From Antrihabitans cavernicola (lineage in GTDB: Bacteria > Actinomycetota > Actinomycetes > Mycobacteriales > Mycobacteriaceae), in the NCBI RefSeq assembly GCF_008297975.1, contig NZ_VLNY01000003.1, forward strand, positions 62,001 to 126,000: DNA of 64,000 nt. Direction: 5' to 3'. Shown here in pieces: positions 26,035 to 34,857 of the stretch (the stretch's first letter is position 1; each line of letters starts with the position of its first letter). The translations under genes were made by a program, and so were the position numbers. Below the pieces are notes generated by a model. The model saw nothing but the letters and a program-made list of their open reading frames with translations. It had not been told where the DNA came from and did not search any database.

Positions 26035-26490
26035 GTGGTCGATTTTCTGAAGATCGCCGATCTGTCCTGGCCTGTGCTCAAGCCTGTGTTTCGAGGCCAC
26101 GTGGCGGTGTACCGCGCGACGGGCGGTCGGATCGGGCGGCGTATACCGGGCACTCCGCCGATGCTGCTGCTCGACCACGTCGGAGCGAAGAGCGGTGCAA
26201 AACGCACCAGCCCGCTGGTCTACATGCCGGTTGGTGAAGACTTCGTCATCGTCGCGGCCAAGGGCGGCTATCCGGGAAATCCGGATTGGCTCTACAACCT
26301 GCGGGCCCATCCGGATGTCGACGCACAGATCGGTGCCCGCCGCGTGCAGGTGCACGCGCGGGAGCTCGACGCCGAGGAACGCTCGCAGCTTTGGCCAGCA
26401 GCGGCCGAGTACAACTCGCAGTGGCGCAGGTATCAACGACGAACCGATCGGACGATCCCGTTGGTGGTGCTGGAGCCGCAATCAGGGTGA
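26035..26490 (+). CDS. Deazaflavin (F420)-dependent nitroreductase-family protein (DDN-like)
   Basis: A 151-residue split-beta-barrel protein of the DDN family, which uses F420H2 to reduce quinones or nitro compounds. Typical blocks are MLLLDHVGAKSGAKRTSPLVYM, VIVAAKGGYPGNPDWLYNLRAHPDV and LWPAAAEYNSQWRRYQRRTDR. A membrane-associated quinone reductase role is the usual assignment. GTG start after TATGAT-N6, no ribosome binding site. Stand-alone gene. Confidence 0.85.
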   Translation: MVDFLKIADLSWPVLKPVFRGHVAVYRATGGRIGRRIPGTPPMLLLDHVGAKSGAKRTSPLVYMPVGEDFVIVAAKGGYPGNPDWLYNLRAHPDVDAQIGARRVQVHARELDAEERSQLWPAAAEYNSQWRRYQRRTDRTIPLVVLEPQSG

Positions 26491-26577
26491 GATGCGACGT
26501 GATCGCGGTGCGGGAGTGTCGGTTGTCACGCGTCGGGCTTGCGTCGCGCGATCGGCAGCGTTAGTCAGATCGGACTT

Positions 26578-26612
26578 TGTGGCATTTCTCCCGGTATCCG
26601 GGAGTATCCACA
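26578..26612 (+). terminator. Hairpin between the DDN-like gene and the HNH gene
   Basis: Inner stem CTCCCGG-TAT-CCGGGAG (26588-26604) and outer stem TGTGG/CCACA (26578-26582 / 26608-26612), then ATTTT. It may terminate the upstream transcript. The surrounding 217 nt is more AT-rich than its flanks and has no other gene. Confidence 0.5.
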
Positions 26613-26694
26613 TTTTCAGGTAGGCGTGCATACTTCGTTGCGCCACATAAGTATTGGCTGATTCAGGCTCGAACTGTGTGTCGGTGCCCACCGC

Positions 26695-26700
26695 TATAAT
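26695..26700 (+). promoter_or_regulatory. -10 element of the HNH gene
   Basis: A perfect TATAAT 7 nt before the ATG at 26708; leaderless transcript predicted. This is the best consensus promoter in the window. Confidence 0.6.
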
Positions 26701-26707
26701 TTCGCAC

Positions 26708-28189
26708 ATGAGTTCGACAGCCGAGGTGACGTTCAGCGATACCGATATCGCTGACGCACTCGCCGCTGTCGACACCGGAATGAGTGTGCTCGCGCAGTCG
26801 GCGACGGATGCGTTGTCGAATCGGGAACGTGTCCTCGTGTTGCAACAGATGGAAACCTGGTTCCGGATGATCCCCGGTATCGGGCACACCCTGATCAACC
26901 AACTCCACGAACAACGCGGTGACGGCACCGTCGGTGAAGCCAACGTCTGTCAACTGCTGCAGTCGGCGTTGCGGATTTCCCCGACCGACGCCGGCCGGCG
27001 GGTGCGGGCAGCGAAAGAACTCGGCACCCGCACCACGATGACCGGTGAGACCGTCGAACCGGACCTGGTGAACACTGCTGCCGCGCAACGCGACGGTGCT
27101 GCCGGCGCCGATCATGTGCGGGTGATCCGCCGCTTCCTTCACCAGCTGCCGGCCGCGGTCGATACTGGTACCCGGGCGCAGGCGGAAGCCGAGTTGGCCG
27201 GGTTGGCGCGGGAGTTGCGGCCCGACGAGTTGGGTAGAGCGGCGGACCGGTTGGCGGTCTACCTCAACCCGGACGGGACGCTGGCCGATGAGAACGATCG
27301 CGCGAGGCAACGTAGTTTCCGGATGGGTCCGCAAGGGCCGGACAAGATGTCGAAGGGCAGCTTCGTTGCCGACCCCGAACTACGCGCCTATTTGGAAGCG
27401 GTGTTCGCGAAGTACGCGAAACCCGGTGTGTGCAATCCGGAGGATCCGACCCCGACCGTCGACGACGACCCCGAACCCGCGGTCGCGCAACGCGATACCC
27501 GCTCTACCGGCCAACGCCAGCACGACGCGCTCAAAGCGATGTGCCGGGCGATGCTCGCCTCCGGGCAGCTCGGCCAGCATCGTGGACTACCGGTGACCAC
27601 GATCATCAGCATGACCCTGCAGGAGTTGGAGACTGCGTCGGGTGTCGCCGTCACCGGTGGCGGCAGCCTCGTCCCGATCCGCGACGCCTTACGGATGGCG
27701 CGGCACGCGCACCATTACCTCGCAATTTTCGACGACCGTGGTCGACCGTTGTACCTCGGCCGGAGCAAACGTGTCGGATCCGGTAATCAACGGATCGTGT
27801 TGCATGTTGCCGACGGCGGTTGCACCTTCCCCGGCTGCCCGAAACCCGGCTACCTCTGTCAAACCCACCACGGGCGCAAGGACTGGGCGCAGGGGGGTGA
27901 AACCAACATCGACGAACTCACCTTCGCGTGCGACGAACACCACCCGCTGGCCGGAGCTGCTGACACCGACTGGCACACCATCATCGCCGGACCCGACGAC
28001 CCCTACCCAGGACGCACGTACTGGATACCACCCACACATATCGACCCAACCCGAAAACCCAGAATCAACCACTACCACCACCCCGGCGAATACCTCACCC
28101 AGGTCAGGATGACGCGGCGTGATAGACCGAGTTCGATACCGTCGGTGGCAGATTGGGGTTACGCATGGTTGCAGATCGCCAGAATGTGA
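26708..28189 (+). CDS. DUF222 / HNH-endonuclease-domain protein (13E12-repeat family)
   Basis: A 493-residue protein of the actinobacterial 13E12-type family. The helical DUF222 part spans about residues 20-330. The C-terminal HNH domain reads CTFPGCPKPGYLCQTHH, then GRKDWAQGGETNIDELTFAC and DEHH, giving zinc Cys pairs and the catalytic H-H/H residues. Such genes are often multicopy and act like selfish nuclease elements; activity is rarely shown. The frame runs past the normal end (after PGEYLTQV) into a 27-residue tail that overlaps the next gene by 25 bp, so the C-terminus may be altered. It interrupts an otherwise housekeeping neighbourhood. Confidence 0.85.
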   Translation: MSSTAEVTFSDTDIADALAAVDTGMSVLAQSATDALSNRERVLVLQQMETWFRMIPGIGHTLINQLHEQRGDGTVGEANVCQLLQSALRISPTDAGRRVRAAKELGTRTTMTGETVEPDLVNTAAAQRDGAAGADHVRVIRRFLHQLPAAVDTGTRAQAEAELAGLARELRPDELGRAADRLAVYLNPDGTLADENDRARQRSFRMGPQGPDKMSKGSFVADPELRAYLEAVFAKYAKPGVCNPEDPTPTVDDDPEPAVAQRDTRSTGQRQHDALKAMCRAMLASGQLGQHRGLPVTTIISMTLQELETASGVAVTGGGSLVPIRDALRMARHAHHYLAIFDDRGRPLYLGRSKRVGSGNQRIVLHVADGGCTFPGCPKPGYLCQTHHGRKDWAQGGETNIDELTFACDEHHPLAGAADTDWHTIIAGPDDPYPGRTYWIPPTHIDPTRKPRINHYHHPGEYLTQVRMTRRDRPSSIPSVADWGYAWLQIARM

Positions 28190-28842
28190 TCGGGGGCGTC
28201 GCCCGGTACATCGCCGCGCAACGATTCGATCGGCCGCTGCGCATTGCCATCGACGGCATCACCGCGGCAGGCAAGACCACCCTTGCAAACGAACTGGCGG
28301 CAGGGATCGAGGGTCTTGGCAGACCGACGATTCGACTGTCGATGGACGGATTTCATCGTCCGCGCGACTACCGCCACCGACAGGGTCGGGATTCGGCGAT
28401 TGGGTACTACCAGGATGCCTACGACTTCGATGCTTTCGCCCGGCACGTCCTCACCCCGCTCGGTCCCGGCGGCGACCGGCGCTACCGAGAGCGGATCATC
28501 GATCTGGTTTCCGACCAGCCAATAAGGGAAGCTCCGGCGCTCGCAGAAGCCGACGCCGTTGTGGTCGTAGATGGCAGCTTCCTTCAAACCAGGGAACTCG
28601 CGGGACTTTGGGACGAGGTGGTTTTCGTCGACACCACCCCACGCGAAGCTCGCGAGCGCGGCGTGCGCCGTGATGCAGGTCAACTGGGCGGCCCAGAAAG
28701 GGCGGCAGCACTTTTCGACTTGCGGTATCACGCAGCCTGTCGGATATACGTCGACGACGTGGACCCACGAAGCGCGGCGAGCGTCGTAATCGATAACGAC
28801 GATGTGGAGCGGCCAATATTGGTGCGCCTGGGGCCAGGCTGA
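28165..28842 (+). CDS. Uridine-kinase-like P-loop nucleoside kinase
   Basis: A 225-residue P-loop protein. Walker A is DGITAAGKTTLANELA, the lid/substrate region starts SMDGFHRPRDYRHRQG (the D-G-F-H motif of uridine/phosphoribulokinase-like proteins), and VVDGSFLQTRELAGLWD precedes VFVDTTPREARERGVRRD. It phosphorylates a nucleoside or a similar small molecule; which one is unknown. ATG 28165 is preferred; a TTG at 28153 adds four residues. It overlaps the end of the HNH gene and is convergent, 1 nt apart, with the TetR gene. Confidence 0.8.
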   Translation: MVADRQNVIGGVARYIAAQRFDRPLRIAIDGITAAGKTTLANELAAGIEGLGRPTIRLSMDGFHRPRDYRHRQGRDSAIGYYQDAYDFDAFARHVLTPLGPGGDRRYRERIIDLVSDQPIREAPALAEADAVVVVDGSFLQTRELAGLWDEVVFVDTTPREARERGVRRDAGQLGGPERAAALFDLRYHAACRIYVDDVDPRSAASVVIDNDDVERPILVRLGPG

Positions 28843-28843
28843 G

Positions 28844-29500
28844 TCAGTCGGTCTCTGCGAGCGCCCCGAACCCGACGATCAACGCGTCGACAGCAAAACG
28901 AAAGCGCTCGGAGTCGTCTGTTCCTTCGTGCGTTCGTGCGGCCTCGGTAAGCAGAGGAAAGATCGAACCATCGAGCGTCGCAAGCTGATTCGTCGATCCG
29001 GGTAGCGACTTTCGATTCACGTTCGCGATGCCGATTTCGCTCGCAACATGTCCGACAACGAAGACGGTCAACGCATTGAGCGCATCGAGCGCTCGGCCGA
29101 CCGGAAATCCCGCAGCGTGCAGGATCGCCAGTCCGTGCTCCACCGTTCGGAGCATCTCGGGAGTGGCGGCGGGTCGGGTCACAGCAAGGGGAACGATGCC
29201 AGGATGCCTGAGGAGGCGTGCGCGCAGTGACGCCGCGAAACCTGTCAACACCGACTGCCACGTTTCGGCCAGCAGGCTGCTGGGTGTCGCCGCACCGAAC
29301 ACCAACTCGACCAGACCGTCGAGCAGCGCGTCTTTGTTTGGAACGTGGTGGTAGATCGTCATCGCTTCGACGCCGAGGCGATCGCCGAGCCGCCGCATGG
29401 TCAACGCATCGAGGCCGTGCTCGTCGACCAGGTCCAGGGCTGCCTGCAAGACGATGTCCCTGCTCAGGCCTGCTCGCTCACCTTGCGTCCGCTGCGCCAT
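28844..29500 (-). CDS. TetR-family regulator with TetR_C-type effector domain
   Basis: A 218-residue repressor. The helix-turn-helix lies in residues 12-60 (GLSRDIVLQAALDLVDEHG, LTMRRLGDRLGVEAMTIYHHV); the C-terminal domain resembles the tetracycline-repressor type (HPGIVPLAVTRPAATPEMLR). AAGGAG lies 8 nt before ATG 29500, which decides the start over upstream in-frame codons. It is divergent from a SnoaL-like gene and two CTTACNNNGTAAG operators lie between them, so it most likely represses itself and that gene. Confidence 0.88.
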   Translation of the reverse strand: MAQRTQGERAGLSRDIVLQAALDLVDEHGLDALTMRRLGDRLGVEAMTIYHHVPNKDALLDGLVELVFGAATPSSLLAETWQSVLTGFAASLRARLLRHPGIVPLAVTRPAATPEMLRTVEHGLAILHAAGFPVGRALDALNALTVFVVGHVASEIGIANVNRKSLPGSTNQLATLDGSIFPLLTEAARTHEGTDDSERFRFAVDALIVGFGALAETD

Positions 29501-29529
29501 CACGGCTGCTCCTTCCCCCAACATTGACA

Positions 29530-29546
29530 CTCTTACAAGGTAAGAG
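29530..29546. promoter_or_regulatory. TetR operator, copy 1
   Basis: CTCTTAC-AAG-GTAAGAG, perfect 7-bp arms with a 3-bp centre, 30 bp upstream of the TetR start. Core CTTACNNNGTAAG is shared with copy 2, 31 bp away centre to centre. Confidence 0.75.
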
Positions 29547-29562
29547 CATAGTCGAATCATAA

Positions 29563-29575
29563 CTTACGACGTAAG
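29563..29575. promoter_or_regulatory. TetR operator, copy 2
   Basis: CTTAC-GAC-GTAAG, ending 7 bp before the SnoaL-like start at 29583, where it would block initiation of that gene. Confidence 0.7.
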
Positions 29576-29582
29576 AGAGACG

Positions 29583-30002
29583 ATGACCAACAAGACTGTG
29601 GTGAGCGGATTCTTCGATGCGATCAACAATCGCAAACTCGACGACCTGCCGAAGTTCATGGCGCTCGATGTGATCGACCACAACAAGGTCATTCATGGCG
29701 AGGCCGACGAACCGGGTGCAGCGTTCGACGCTTTTCGACAGCAACTCGACGCGTTCGGCGAAGGCGGAATGTTTCCAGAGGAGCTGATCGCGGAGGGTGA
29801 CCGCGTAGTTGCACGGCTGACGGTCCGCGGTGTGCATACGGGAAGTCATCCTCGGATGCCCCAGCCCACCAACCGGCCGTTCGAGGTGGAGCAGATCTGG
29901 ATCTTCACCGTGCGCAACGACAAGATCGTCGAGATCCGCGCTGTCAGTGATCGATTGGGGATGTTTATGCAGTTGGGTTGGGACTGGCCGGACCGAGGCT
30001 AG
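29583..30002 (+). CDS. SnoaL-like (NTF2-fold) ester cyclase-family protein
   Basis: A 139-residue cone-shaped NTF2-fold protein: VVSGFFDAINNRKLDDLPKF, VIDHNKVIHGEADEPG and RLTVRGVHTGSHPRMPQPTNR (a typical SnoaL 'polyketide cyclase' block), IWIFTVRNDKIVEIRAV. Asp and His residues in DHNK and in the GVHTGS loop could be catalytic. No polyketide genes are nearby, so it is more likely an isomerase, hydrolase or binding protein. Expression is probably de-repressed by the ligand of the divergent TetR. Confidence 0.8.
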   Translation: MTNKTVVSGFFDAINNRKLDDLPKFMALDVIDHNKVIHGEADEPGAAFDAFRQQLDAFGEGGMFPEELIAEGDRVVARLTVRGVHTGSHPRMPQPTNRPFEVEQIWIFTVRNDKIVEIRAVSDRLGMFMQLGWDWPDRG

Positions 30003-30006
30003 CGCC

Positions 30007-30750
30007 CTAGGTCAGCACGATCAGTTCCGACTTCGATGCCACTTCGACTCGCAGTCCTGCCTTCGCTGCAACGCGCGCGACGCCACGGACATCGGTCGGC
30101 TCTGCGCGGCTGATGACCAGCGCGCGAGCCAGCAAGCCCTTGTGATGCTTGTTGAAATGGCTTACGACGCTGCGGGTTCCGTTCGGCGCCTCGGTCAACA
30201 CCGTCGCGATGACGGCGCCGGGGACACGGCCGAGCTGCTGGTAGGTCCCGGATCGCAAGTCGACGACCAACCCGCCGTCGGCCTCGTCGATCAGGGCATC
30301 GGTGAGATCGGGCTTCCAGAGCGAACCGAGGGTGCCGAAGCCCGGGAGCTTGGAGCCGCCGGAGAGCCGATAGGCGGGGATCGGGTCGGCAGGGCGCACC
30401 GCACCGAACAACGCTGACCCGATTGCCAGCCGCGCATACGCCTTCGACTTCTGCACACGCGTGAACGATTTTGCGTCCAGCGCGTCGAACAGCACGCCGG
30501 TGTAACGCTCCAACGCAGGGCGGGTGGGGCTGGTCCAGAGCTTGGTATTGCGATCGATTTCGTCGAACTGGCCTGCGGTCAGTCCCAGCGCCATGGCCGA
30601 CGCCTCCGGATCGGCAGCAAGATCCACGACAGCCTGCACCAACGCGTCGCGTGTCGCGGTCAGCTTCGGCATGGACAACTCGCCGAGATCGAGCGGCTTG
30701 CCGCGTCCGCCGTCGGACTTGGTCTCGGAAGGAGGAAGTAGCACCAGCAC
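30007..30750 (-). CDS. yaaA: Peroxide stress protein YaaA (DUF328)
   Basis: A 247-residue YaaA-family protein; family members bind DNA and limit free iron damage during peroxide stress. Signatures are VLLPPSETK at the N-terminus, the RYTGVLFDALDA and YRLSGGSKLPGFGTLGSLWK blocks, DLRSGTYQQL, and SHFNKHHKGLLAR near the C-terminus. The GTG start at 30750 lies 8 nt after a minus-strand TACGCT within an 18-bp palindrome shared with proS, so the mRNA is predicted leaderless. Confidence 0.9.
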   Translation of the reverse strand: MLVLLPPSETKSDGGRGKPLDLGELSMPKLTATRDALVQAVVDLAADPEASAMALGLTAGQFDEIDRNTKLWTSPTRPALERYTGVLFDALDAKSFTRVQKSKAYARLAIGSALFGAVRPADPIPAYRLSGGSKLPGFGTLGSLWKPDLTDALIDEADGGLVVDLRSGTYQQLGRVPGAVIATVLTEAPNGTRSVVSHFNKHHKGLLARALVISRAEPTDVRGVARVAAKAGLRVEVASKSELIVLT

Positions 30751-30758
30751 GACGGGCG

Positions 30759-30776
30759 AGCGTAGTCGACTACGCT
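30759..30776. promoter_or_regulatory. Symmetric divergent promoter palindrome of yaaA and proS
   Basis: AGCGTAGTCGACTACGCT, a perfect 18-bp palindrome in the 34-bp gap. Read in either direction it ends in TACGCT, and in both directions 8 nt separate TACGCT from a GTG start codon (30750 leftward, 30785 rightward). It therefore supplies both -10 elements and may also bind a dimeric regulator. Confidence 0.65.
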
Positions 30777-30784
30777 GACCTCCC

Positions 30785-32533
30785 GTGATCACCCGCCTCT
30801 CCCAACTGTTCCTGCGCACGCTGCGCGACGATCCCGCCGACGCCGAGGTGCCCAGCCACAAGCTGTTGGTCCGCGCCGGCTATGTGCGCCGAATCGCGCC
30901 GGGTGTCTACTCGTGGCTGCCGCTGGGTTTGAAGGTGCTGCGCCAGGTGGAGCGGGTGGTTCGCGAAGAGATGGACGCGATCGGCGCGCAGGAAATCATT
31001 CTGCCCGCGCTGCTGCCGCGCGAACCGTACGAGACCACCAATCGCTGGACCGAGTACGGCGACAGCCTGTTCCGGCTCAAGGACCGCAAGGGCGCCGACC
31101 TGATGCTCGGTCCGACGCACGAGGAACTGTTCGCGCTGACGGTCAAGGGTGAGTACAACTCGTACAAGGACCTGCCGGTCACGCTGTACCAGATTCAGAA
31201 CAAGTACCGCGACGAAGAACGGCCCCGCGCAGGCATTCTGCGTGGTCGCGAATTCGTCATGAAGGATTCGTACTCCTTCGATCTGGACGAGGACGGTCTG
31301 AAGAAGTCGTATCACGCGCATCGCGAGGCCTACCAGCGCATCTTCGCTCGGCTCGGCGTGAAGTACGTGATCGTGGCGGCGACGTCCGGTGCCATGGGTG
31401 GCAGTGCGTCCGAGGAGTTTCTTGCGGAGAGTCCGATCGGTGAGGACACCTACGTCCGCTGTGTCGAATCCGGCTACGCCGCCAACGTCGAGGCCGTGAT
31501 CACCGCCGTTCCCGATTCGATTCCGCTCGACGGTCTCCCCGAATCGGTCGTGCACAGCACGCCGGAGACCCCGACCATCGCGACGCTGGTCGACTGGGCC
31601 AACGGCGCCGAGCTGGGTCGGACTATCACCGCGGCAGACACCCTCAAGAACATCCTCGTCAAGACGCGGACCCCGGGCGGCGAGTGGGAACTGCTCGGCA
31701 TCGGCATTCCCGGCGATCGTGAGGTGGACGACAAGCGCCTCGGCGCCGCATTGGAGCCCGCCGAGTTCGAGTTGCTCGGCGACGCCGACTTCGCGGCCAA
31801 TCCGTTCCTCGTCAAGGGCTATATTGGTCCGAAGGGATTGCAGGCCAACGGGGTTCGTTATCTGGTGGATCCGCGCGTCGTGTCCGGCACGGCGTGGATC
31901 ACCGGTGCGGATGCGCCGGGCAAGCATGTGGTCGACCTGGTCGCCGGCCGCGATTTCACTCCCGACGGCACCATCGAGGCCGCCGAGGTGCGCGACGGCG
32001 ATCCGTCACCCGACGGTCGGGGACCGCTGGTGTCGGCTCGCGGCATCGAGATCGGCCACATCTTCCAGTTGGGCTACAAGTACACCGACGCGTTCGCCGT
32101 CGACGTGCTCGGCGAGAACGGCAAGCCGGTTCGACTGGTGCAGGGTTCCTACGGAGTGGGCATCTCGCGACTGGTCGCGGTGATCGCCGAGCAGATGCAC
32201 GACGACAAGGGGCTGCGTTGGCCTGCAGAGGTCTCGCCGTTCGACGTCTACGTGGTAATTGCGAACAAGGACGCCGAGGCGCGCGAGGGTGCGGAAGCCC
32301 TTGCGACCCAACTGGATCACGCCGGCCTTTCGGTGCTGCTCGACGATCGCAAGGCATCGCCCGGCGTTAAGTTCAAGGACTCCGAATTGCTCGGCATCCC
32401 GCTGCTCGCGGTGGTCGGACGCGGTTGGGCAGAGGGCAAGGTCGAACTCAAGGATCGGTTCACCGGTGAGACCACCGAGGTGAGCAAGGACGACGCCGTC
32501 GACACCGTGATCGAAAAGGTGCGTAATTCCTGA
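30785..32533 (+). CDS. proS: Prolyl-tRNA synthetase (bacterial type, with editing domain)
   Basis: A 582-residue class II synthetase. Motif 1 region ([19 protein letters not shown]), motif 2 ([21 protein letters not shown] with [13 protein letters not shown]) and motif 3 ([21 protein letters not shown]) are all present, with the editing insertion between motifs 2 and 3 (about residues 220-400) and an anticodon-binding domain at the end ([20 protein letters not shown]). Charges tRNA-Pro in the cytosol. GTG start in the symmetric yaaA/proS promoter. Confidence 0.97.
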   Translation: MITRLSQLFLRTLRDDPADAEVPSHKLLVRAGYVRRIAPGVYSWLPLGLKVLRQVERVVREEMDAIGAQEIILPALLPREPYETTNRWTEYGDSLFRLKDRKGADLMLGPTHEELFALTVKGEYNSYKDLPVTLYQIQNKYRDEERPRAGILRGREFVMKDSYSFDLDEDGLKKSYHAHREAYQRIFARLGVKYVIVAATSGAMGGSASEEFLAESPIGEDTYVRCVESGYAANVEAVITAVPDSIPLDGLPESVVHSTPETPTIATLVDWANGAELGRTITAADTLKNILVKTRTPGGEWELLGIGIPGDREVDDKRLGAALEPAEFELLGDADFAANPFLVKGYIGPKGLQANGVRYLVDPRVVSGTAWITGADAPGKHVVDLVAGRDFTPDGTIEAAEVRDGDPSPDGRGPLVSARGIEIGHIFQLGYKYTDAFAVDVLGENGKPVRLVQGSYGVGISRLVAVIAEQMHDDKGLRWPAEVSPFDVYVVIANKDAEAREGAEALATQLDHAGLSVLLDDRKASPGVKFKDSELLGIPLLAVVGRGWAEGKVELKDRFTGETTEVSKDDAVDTVIEKVRNS

Positions 32534-32556
32534 CAGGATCTGACAGTGATCGGTCG

Positions 32557-32562
32557 TAGCGT
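32557..32562 (+). promoter_or_regulatory. -10 element of the PPOX gene
   Basis: TAGCGT 7 nt before the ATG at 32570, no ribosome binding site. Confidence 0.5.
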
Positions 32563-32569
32563 TGCAGCT

Positions 32570-33061
32570 ATGACCAACTGGACAGAGTTCGCAGCAGCCG
32601 CGCCCCGAGTGTCGGAAACCTTTGTTCGTCGACACAAAGCGACCGGCAACCTGTGCATGCTCGCAACGTTGCGCGCCGACGGGTCGCCGCGGATCAGCCC
32701 CGTCGAGCCGCGGTTCTTCGAGGGCGAACTGTGGATCGTCGGGATGCCGAACACCACCAAGTTCGACGATCTGGCCCGCGATCCGCGCTTCTGCCTGCAC
32801 ACCGCAACGGTGGACACTGAGGTCAAAGAGGGCGACGCGAAGCTCTGGGGTGTGGTCGAGGACGTGAGCGACGACGCAGTGCGGGCACGGTTCACGCAGG
32901 ACATCTTCGACGAGACCGGGATGGACTGTCGGGACGAGAAGTTCGACCACTTCTTCCGCGCCGACCTCACCAGTGCGTCGTCGGTCCAGGTCGCAGACGA
33001 ACACATGGACGTCACCATCTGGAAAGCCGGACAAGCCGAGAAGGTCGTCCGCAAGCACTGA
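32570..33061 (+). CDS. PPOX (pyridoxamine 5'-phosphate oxidase-fold) family protein
   Basis: A 163-residue split-barrel flavin/F420-binding fold protein. LCMLATLRADGSPRISPVEPRF and LWIVGMPNTTKFDDLARDPRFCLHT are the two typical cofactor-facing blocks. Likely binds F420, FMN or heme and acts on an unknown substrate. ATG 32570 is chosen over a GTG at 32546 because TAGCGT lies 7 nt upstream. Stands alone after proS. Confidence 0.8.
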   Translation: MTNWTEFAAAAPRVSETFVRRHKATGNLCMLATLRADGSPRISPVEPRFFEGELWIVGMPNTTKFDDLARDPRFCLHTATVDTEVKEGDAKLWGVVEDVSDDAVRARFTQDIFDETGMDCRDEKFDHFFRADLTSASSVQVADEHMDVTIWKAGQAEKVVRKH

Positions 33062-33070
33062 CTTTTCTTA

Positions 33071-33084
33071 TTACCGGCTGGTAA
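33071..33084. promoter_or_regulatory. Candidate TetR-type operator before the acyl-CoA dehydrogenase
   Basis: TTACC-GGCT-GGTAA, perfect 5-bp arms, 38 bp before the start at 33122. The form is typical of TetR-family fatty-acid regulators; no adjacent regulator is an obvious match (the TetR at 35261 has a different site of its own). Confidence 0.5.
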
Positions 33085-33121
33085 GTTCAGGAGCATTCCT
33101 GAACCGAAAGGCGCGCAACCG

Positions 33122-34855
33122 ATGACCGAAGCCGGCGGACTGCTCTTCAACCCCAACACCTACGATCCCCGGCACTTCGACGACGAGACTCGACGTCAGT
33201 TGCGCGCGATGATCGACTGGTTCGAATCCAAGGGCAAGAAGCAGCTGCTCGACGACGACCTCAACGCGGTCTGGGTGTCGGACTTTCTCGACTTCATCAA
33301 GCGCGAGAAGATCTTCGCGACCTTCCTGACGCCGTCGGAGTTCGCGGACGGCGACCTGAACAAGCGCTGGGACACTTCGCGCAACGCGGTGCTGAGCGAG
33401 ATCTTCGGTTTCTATGGGCTCGCATACTGGTACGCCGAGCAGGTCACGATTCTCGGACTCGGACCGATCTGGCAGAGCGACAACAAGGAAGCCAGGGAGC
33501 GCGCCGCCAAGGATCTCGAGGCAGGCGAGGTGATGGCCTTCGGTCTGTCGGAGCGCGACCACGGTGCCGACATCTACAACACCGATCTGATCCTCACGCC
33601 CAGCACCGAAGACGGCATCGCGTTTAGCGCGTCGGGCACCAAGTACTACATCGGCAACGGCAACGTCGCCAGCATGGTCTCGGTCTTCTCTCGTCGTACC
33701 GATATCGAGGGCGCCGACGGCTATATCTGGTTCGTCGCGGACAGCAGGCACGAGAACTACGAGTTGGTCGACAACGTCGTGCACGGCCAGATGTACGTCA
33801 GCACCTTCCGGCTCGACAACTACCCGGTGCGCGAAGAAGACATCTTGCACACCGGTCCGGACGCGTTCTCGGCAGCGTTGAGCACCGTCAACGTGGGCAA
33901 GTTCAACCTGTGCAGTGGCTCGGTCGGCATGTGTGAGCACTCCTTCTACGAGGCGATCACGCACGCGAACAACCGAATCCTGTACGGCAATCCGGTCACC
34001 GACTTTCCCCACGTGCGTGCGGCATTCGTCGATGCCTACAGCAGGCTCGTCGCGATGAAGCAGTTCAGCGACCGCGCGATCGACTACTTCCGCAGCGCAA
34101 ACCTCGACGATCGTCGCTACTTGCTGTTCAACCCGATGACGAAGTCGAAGGTGACGTCGGAGGGCGAAAAAGTCATCACGCTGCTGCAGGATGTGTTGGC
34201 GGCGAAGAGCTTCGAGAAGAACACCTACTTCAGCGAAGTAGCCCGGTTGATCGGCACGCTGCCCAGACTGGAAGGCACCGTCCACGTCAACGTCGGCCAG
34301 ATCCTCAAGTTCATGCCGAACTACTTGTTCAACCCGAAGGAATACCCGGCGATCGGCACTCGCCAGGATCCCGCTGACGACGCCTTCTTCTGGGCGCAGG
34401 GTCCGGCCCGCGGCGCGAGCAAGGTGCAGTTCGCCGACTGGAAGCCGATCTACGAAAAGCATTCGGACGTACCGAATGTCGCGCGCTTCTACGAACAGGC
34501 TCAAGCGCTGCAGAAGTTGCTGGCAACCGCGGCTCCGGATGCCGATCAGCAGAAGGATCTCGACTTCATGCTCGTCATCGGGCATCTGTTCTCGCTCGTC
34601 GTGTACGGCCAGCTCCTGCTGGAGCAGGCAGAGCTGACCGGTCTGGACCGCGACCTGCTGGATCAGATCTTCGACTTCCAGATCCGCGACTTCTCGGAAT
34701 ATGCGGTCACGCTGCACGGCAAGCCGTCGTCGACGCAGGCACAGCAGGACTGGGCGCTCGGTGCGATCCGCAAGCCGGTGGTGGACACCGCGCGCGCCGA
34801 TCGCGTGTGGACGCAGGCCGCGTCCTACGACGGCGCGTACGAGATGCGTCCGTAG
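33122..34855 (+). CDS. Acyl-CoA dehydrogenase
   Basis: A 577-residue acyl-CoA dehydrogenase of the long form (usual short members are about 380). The flavin/substrate block is MAFGLSERDHGADIYNTDLIL, followed by KYYIGNGNVASMVSVFSRR and a C-terminal helical domain with an added region. It oxidises an acyl-CoA to the 2-enoyl-CoA; chain length unknown. GTAAGTTCAGGAG upstream gives a weak ribosome binding site. The next gene (SnoaL-like) starts 3 nt after its stop, so they form an operon, perhaps controlled through TTACCGGCTGGTAA. Confidence 0.85.
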   Translation: MTEAGGLLFNPNTYDPRHFDDETRRQLRAMIDWFESKGKKQLLDDDLNAVWVSDFLDFIKREKIFATFLTPSEFADGDLNKRWDTSRNAVLSEIFGFYGLAYWYAEQVTILGLGPIWQSDNKEARERAAKDLEAGEVMAFGLSERDHGADIYNTDLILTPSTEDGIAFSASGTKYYIGNGNVASMVSVFSRRTDIEGADGYIWFVADSRHENYELVDNVVHGQMYVSTFRLDNYPVREEDILHTGPDAFSAALSTVNVGKFNLCSGSVGMCEHSFYEAITHANNRILYGNPVTDFPHVRAAFVDAYSRLVAMKQFSDRAIDYFRSANLDDRRYLLFNPMTKSKVTSEGEKVITLLQDVLAAKSFEKNTYFSEVARLIGTLPRLEGTVHVNVGQILKFMPNYLFNPKEYPAIGTRQDPADDAFFWAQGPARGASKVQFADWKPIYEKHSDVPNVARFYEQAQALQKLLATAAPDADQQKDLDFMLVIGHLFSLVVYGQLLLEQAELTGLDRDLLDQIFDFQIRDFSEYAVTLHGKPSSTQAQQDWALGAIRKPVVDTARADRVWTQAASYDGAYEMRP

Positions 34856-34857
34856 CG

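Noticed and set aside
33071-34717. 548-residue open frame opposite the acyl-CoA dehydrogenase
   Set aside because: No motifs and full overlap with a well-supported gene; shadow.
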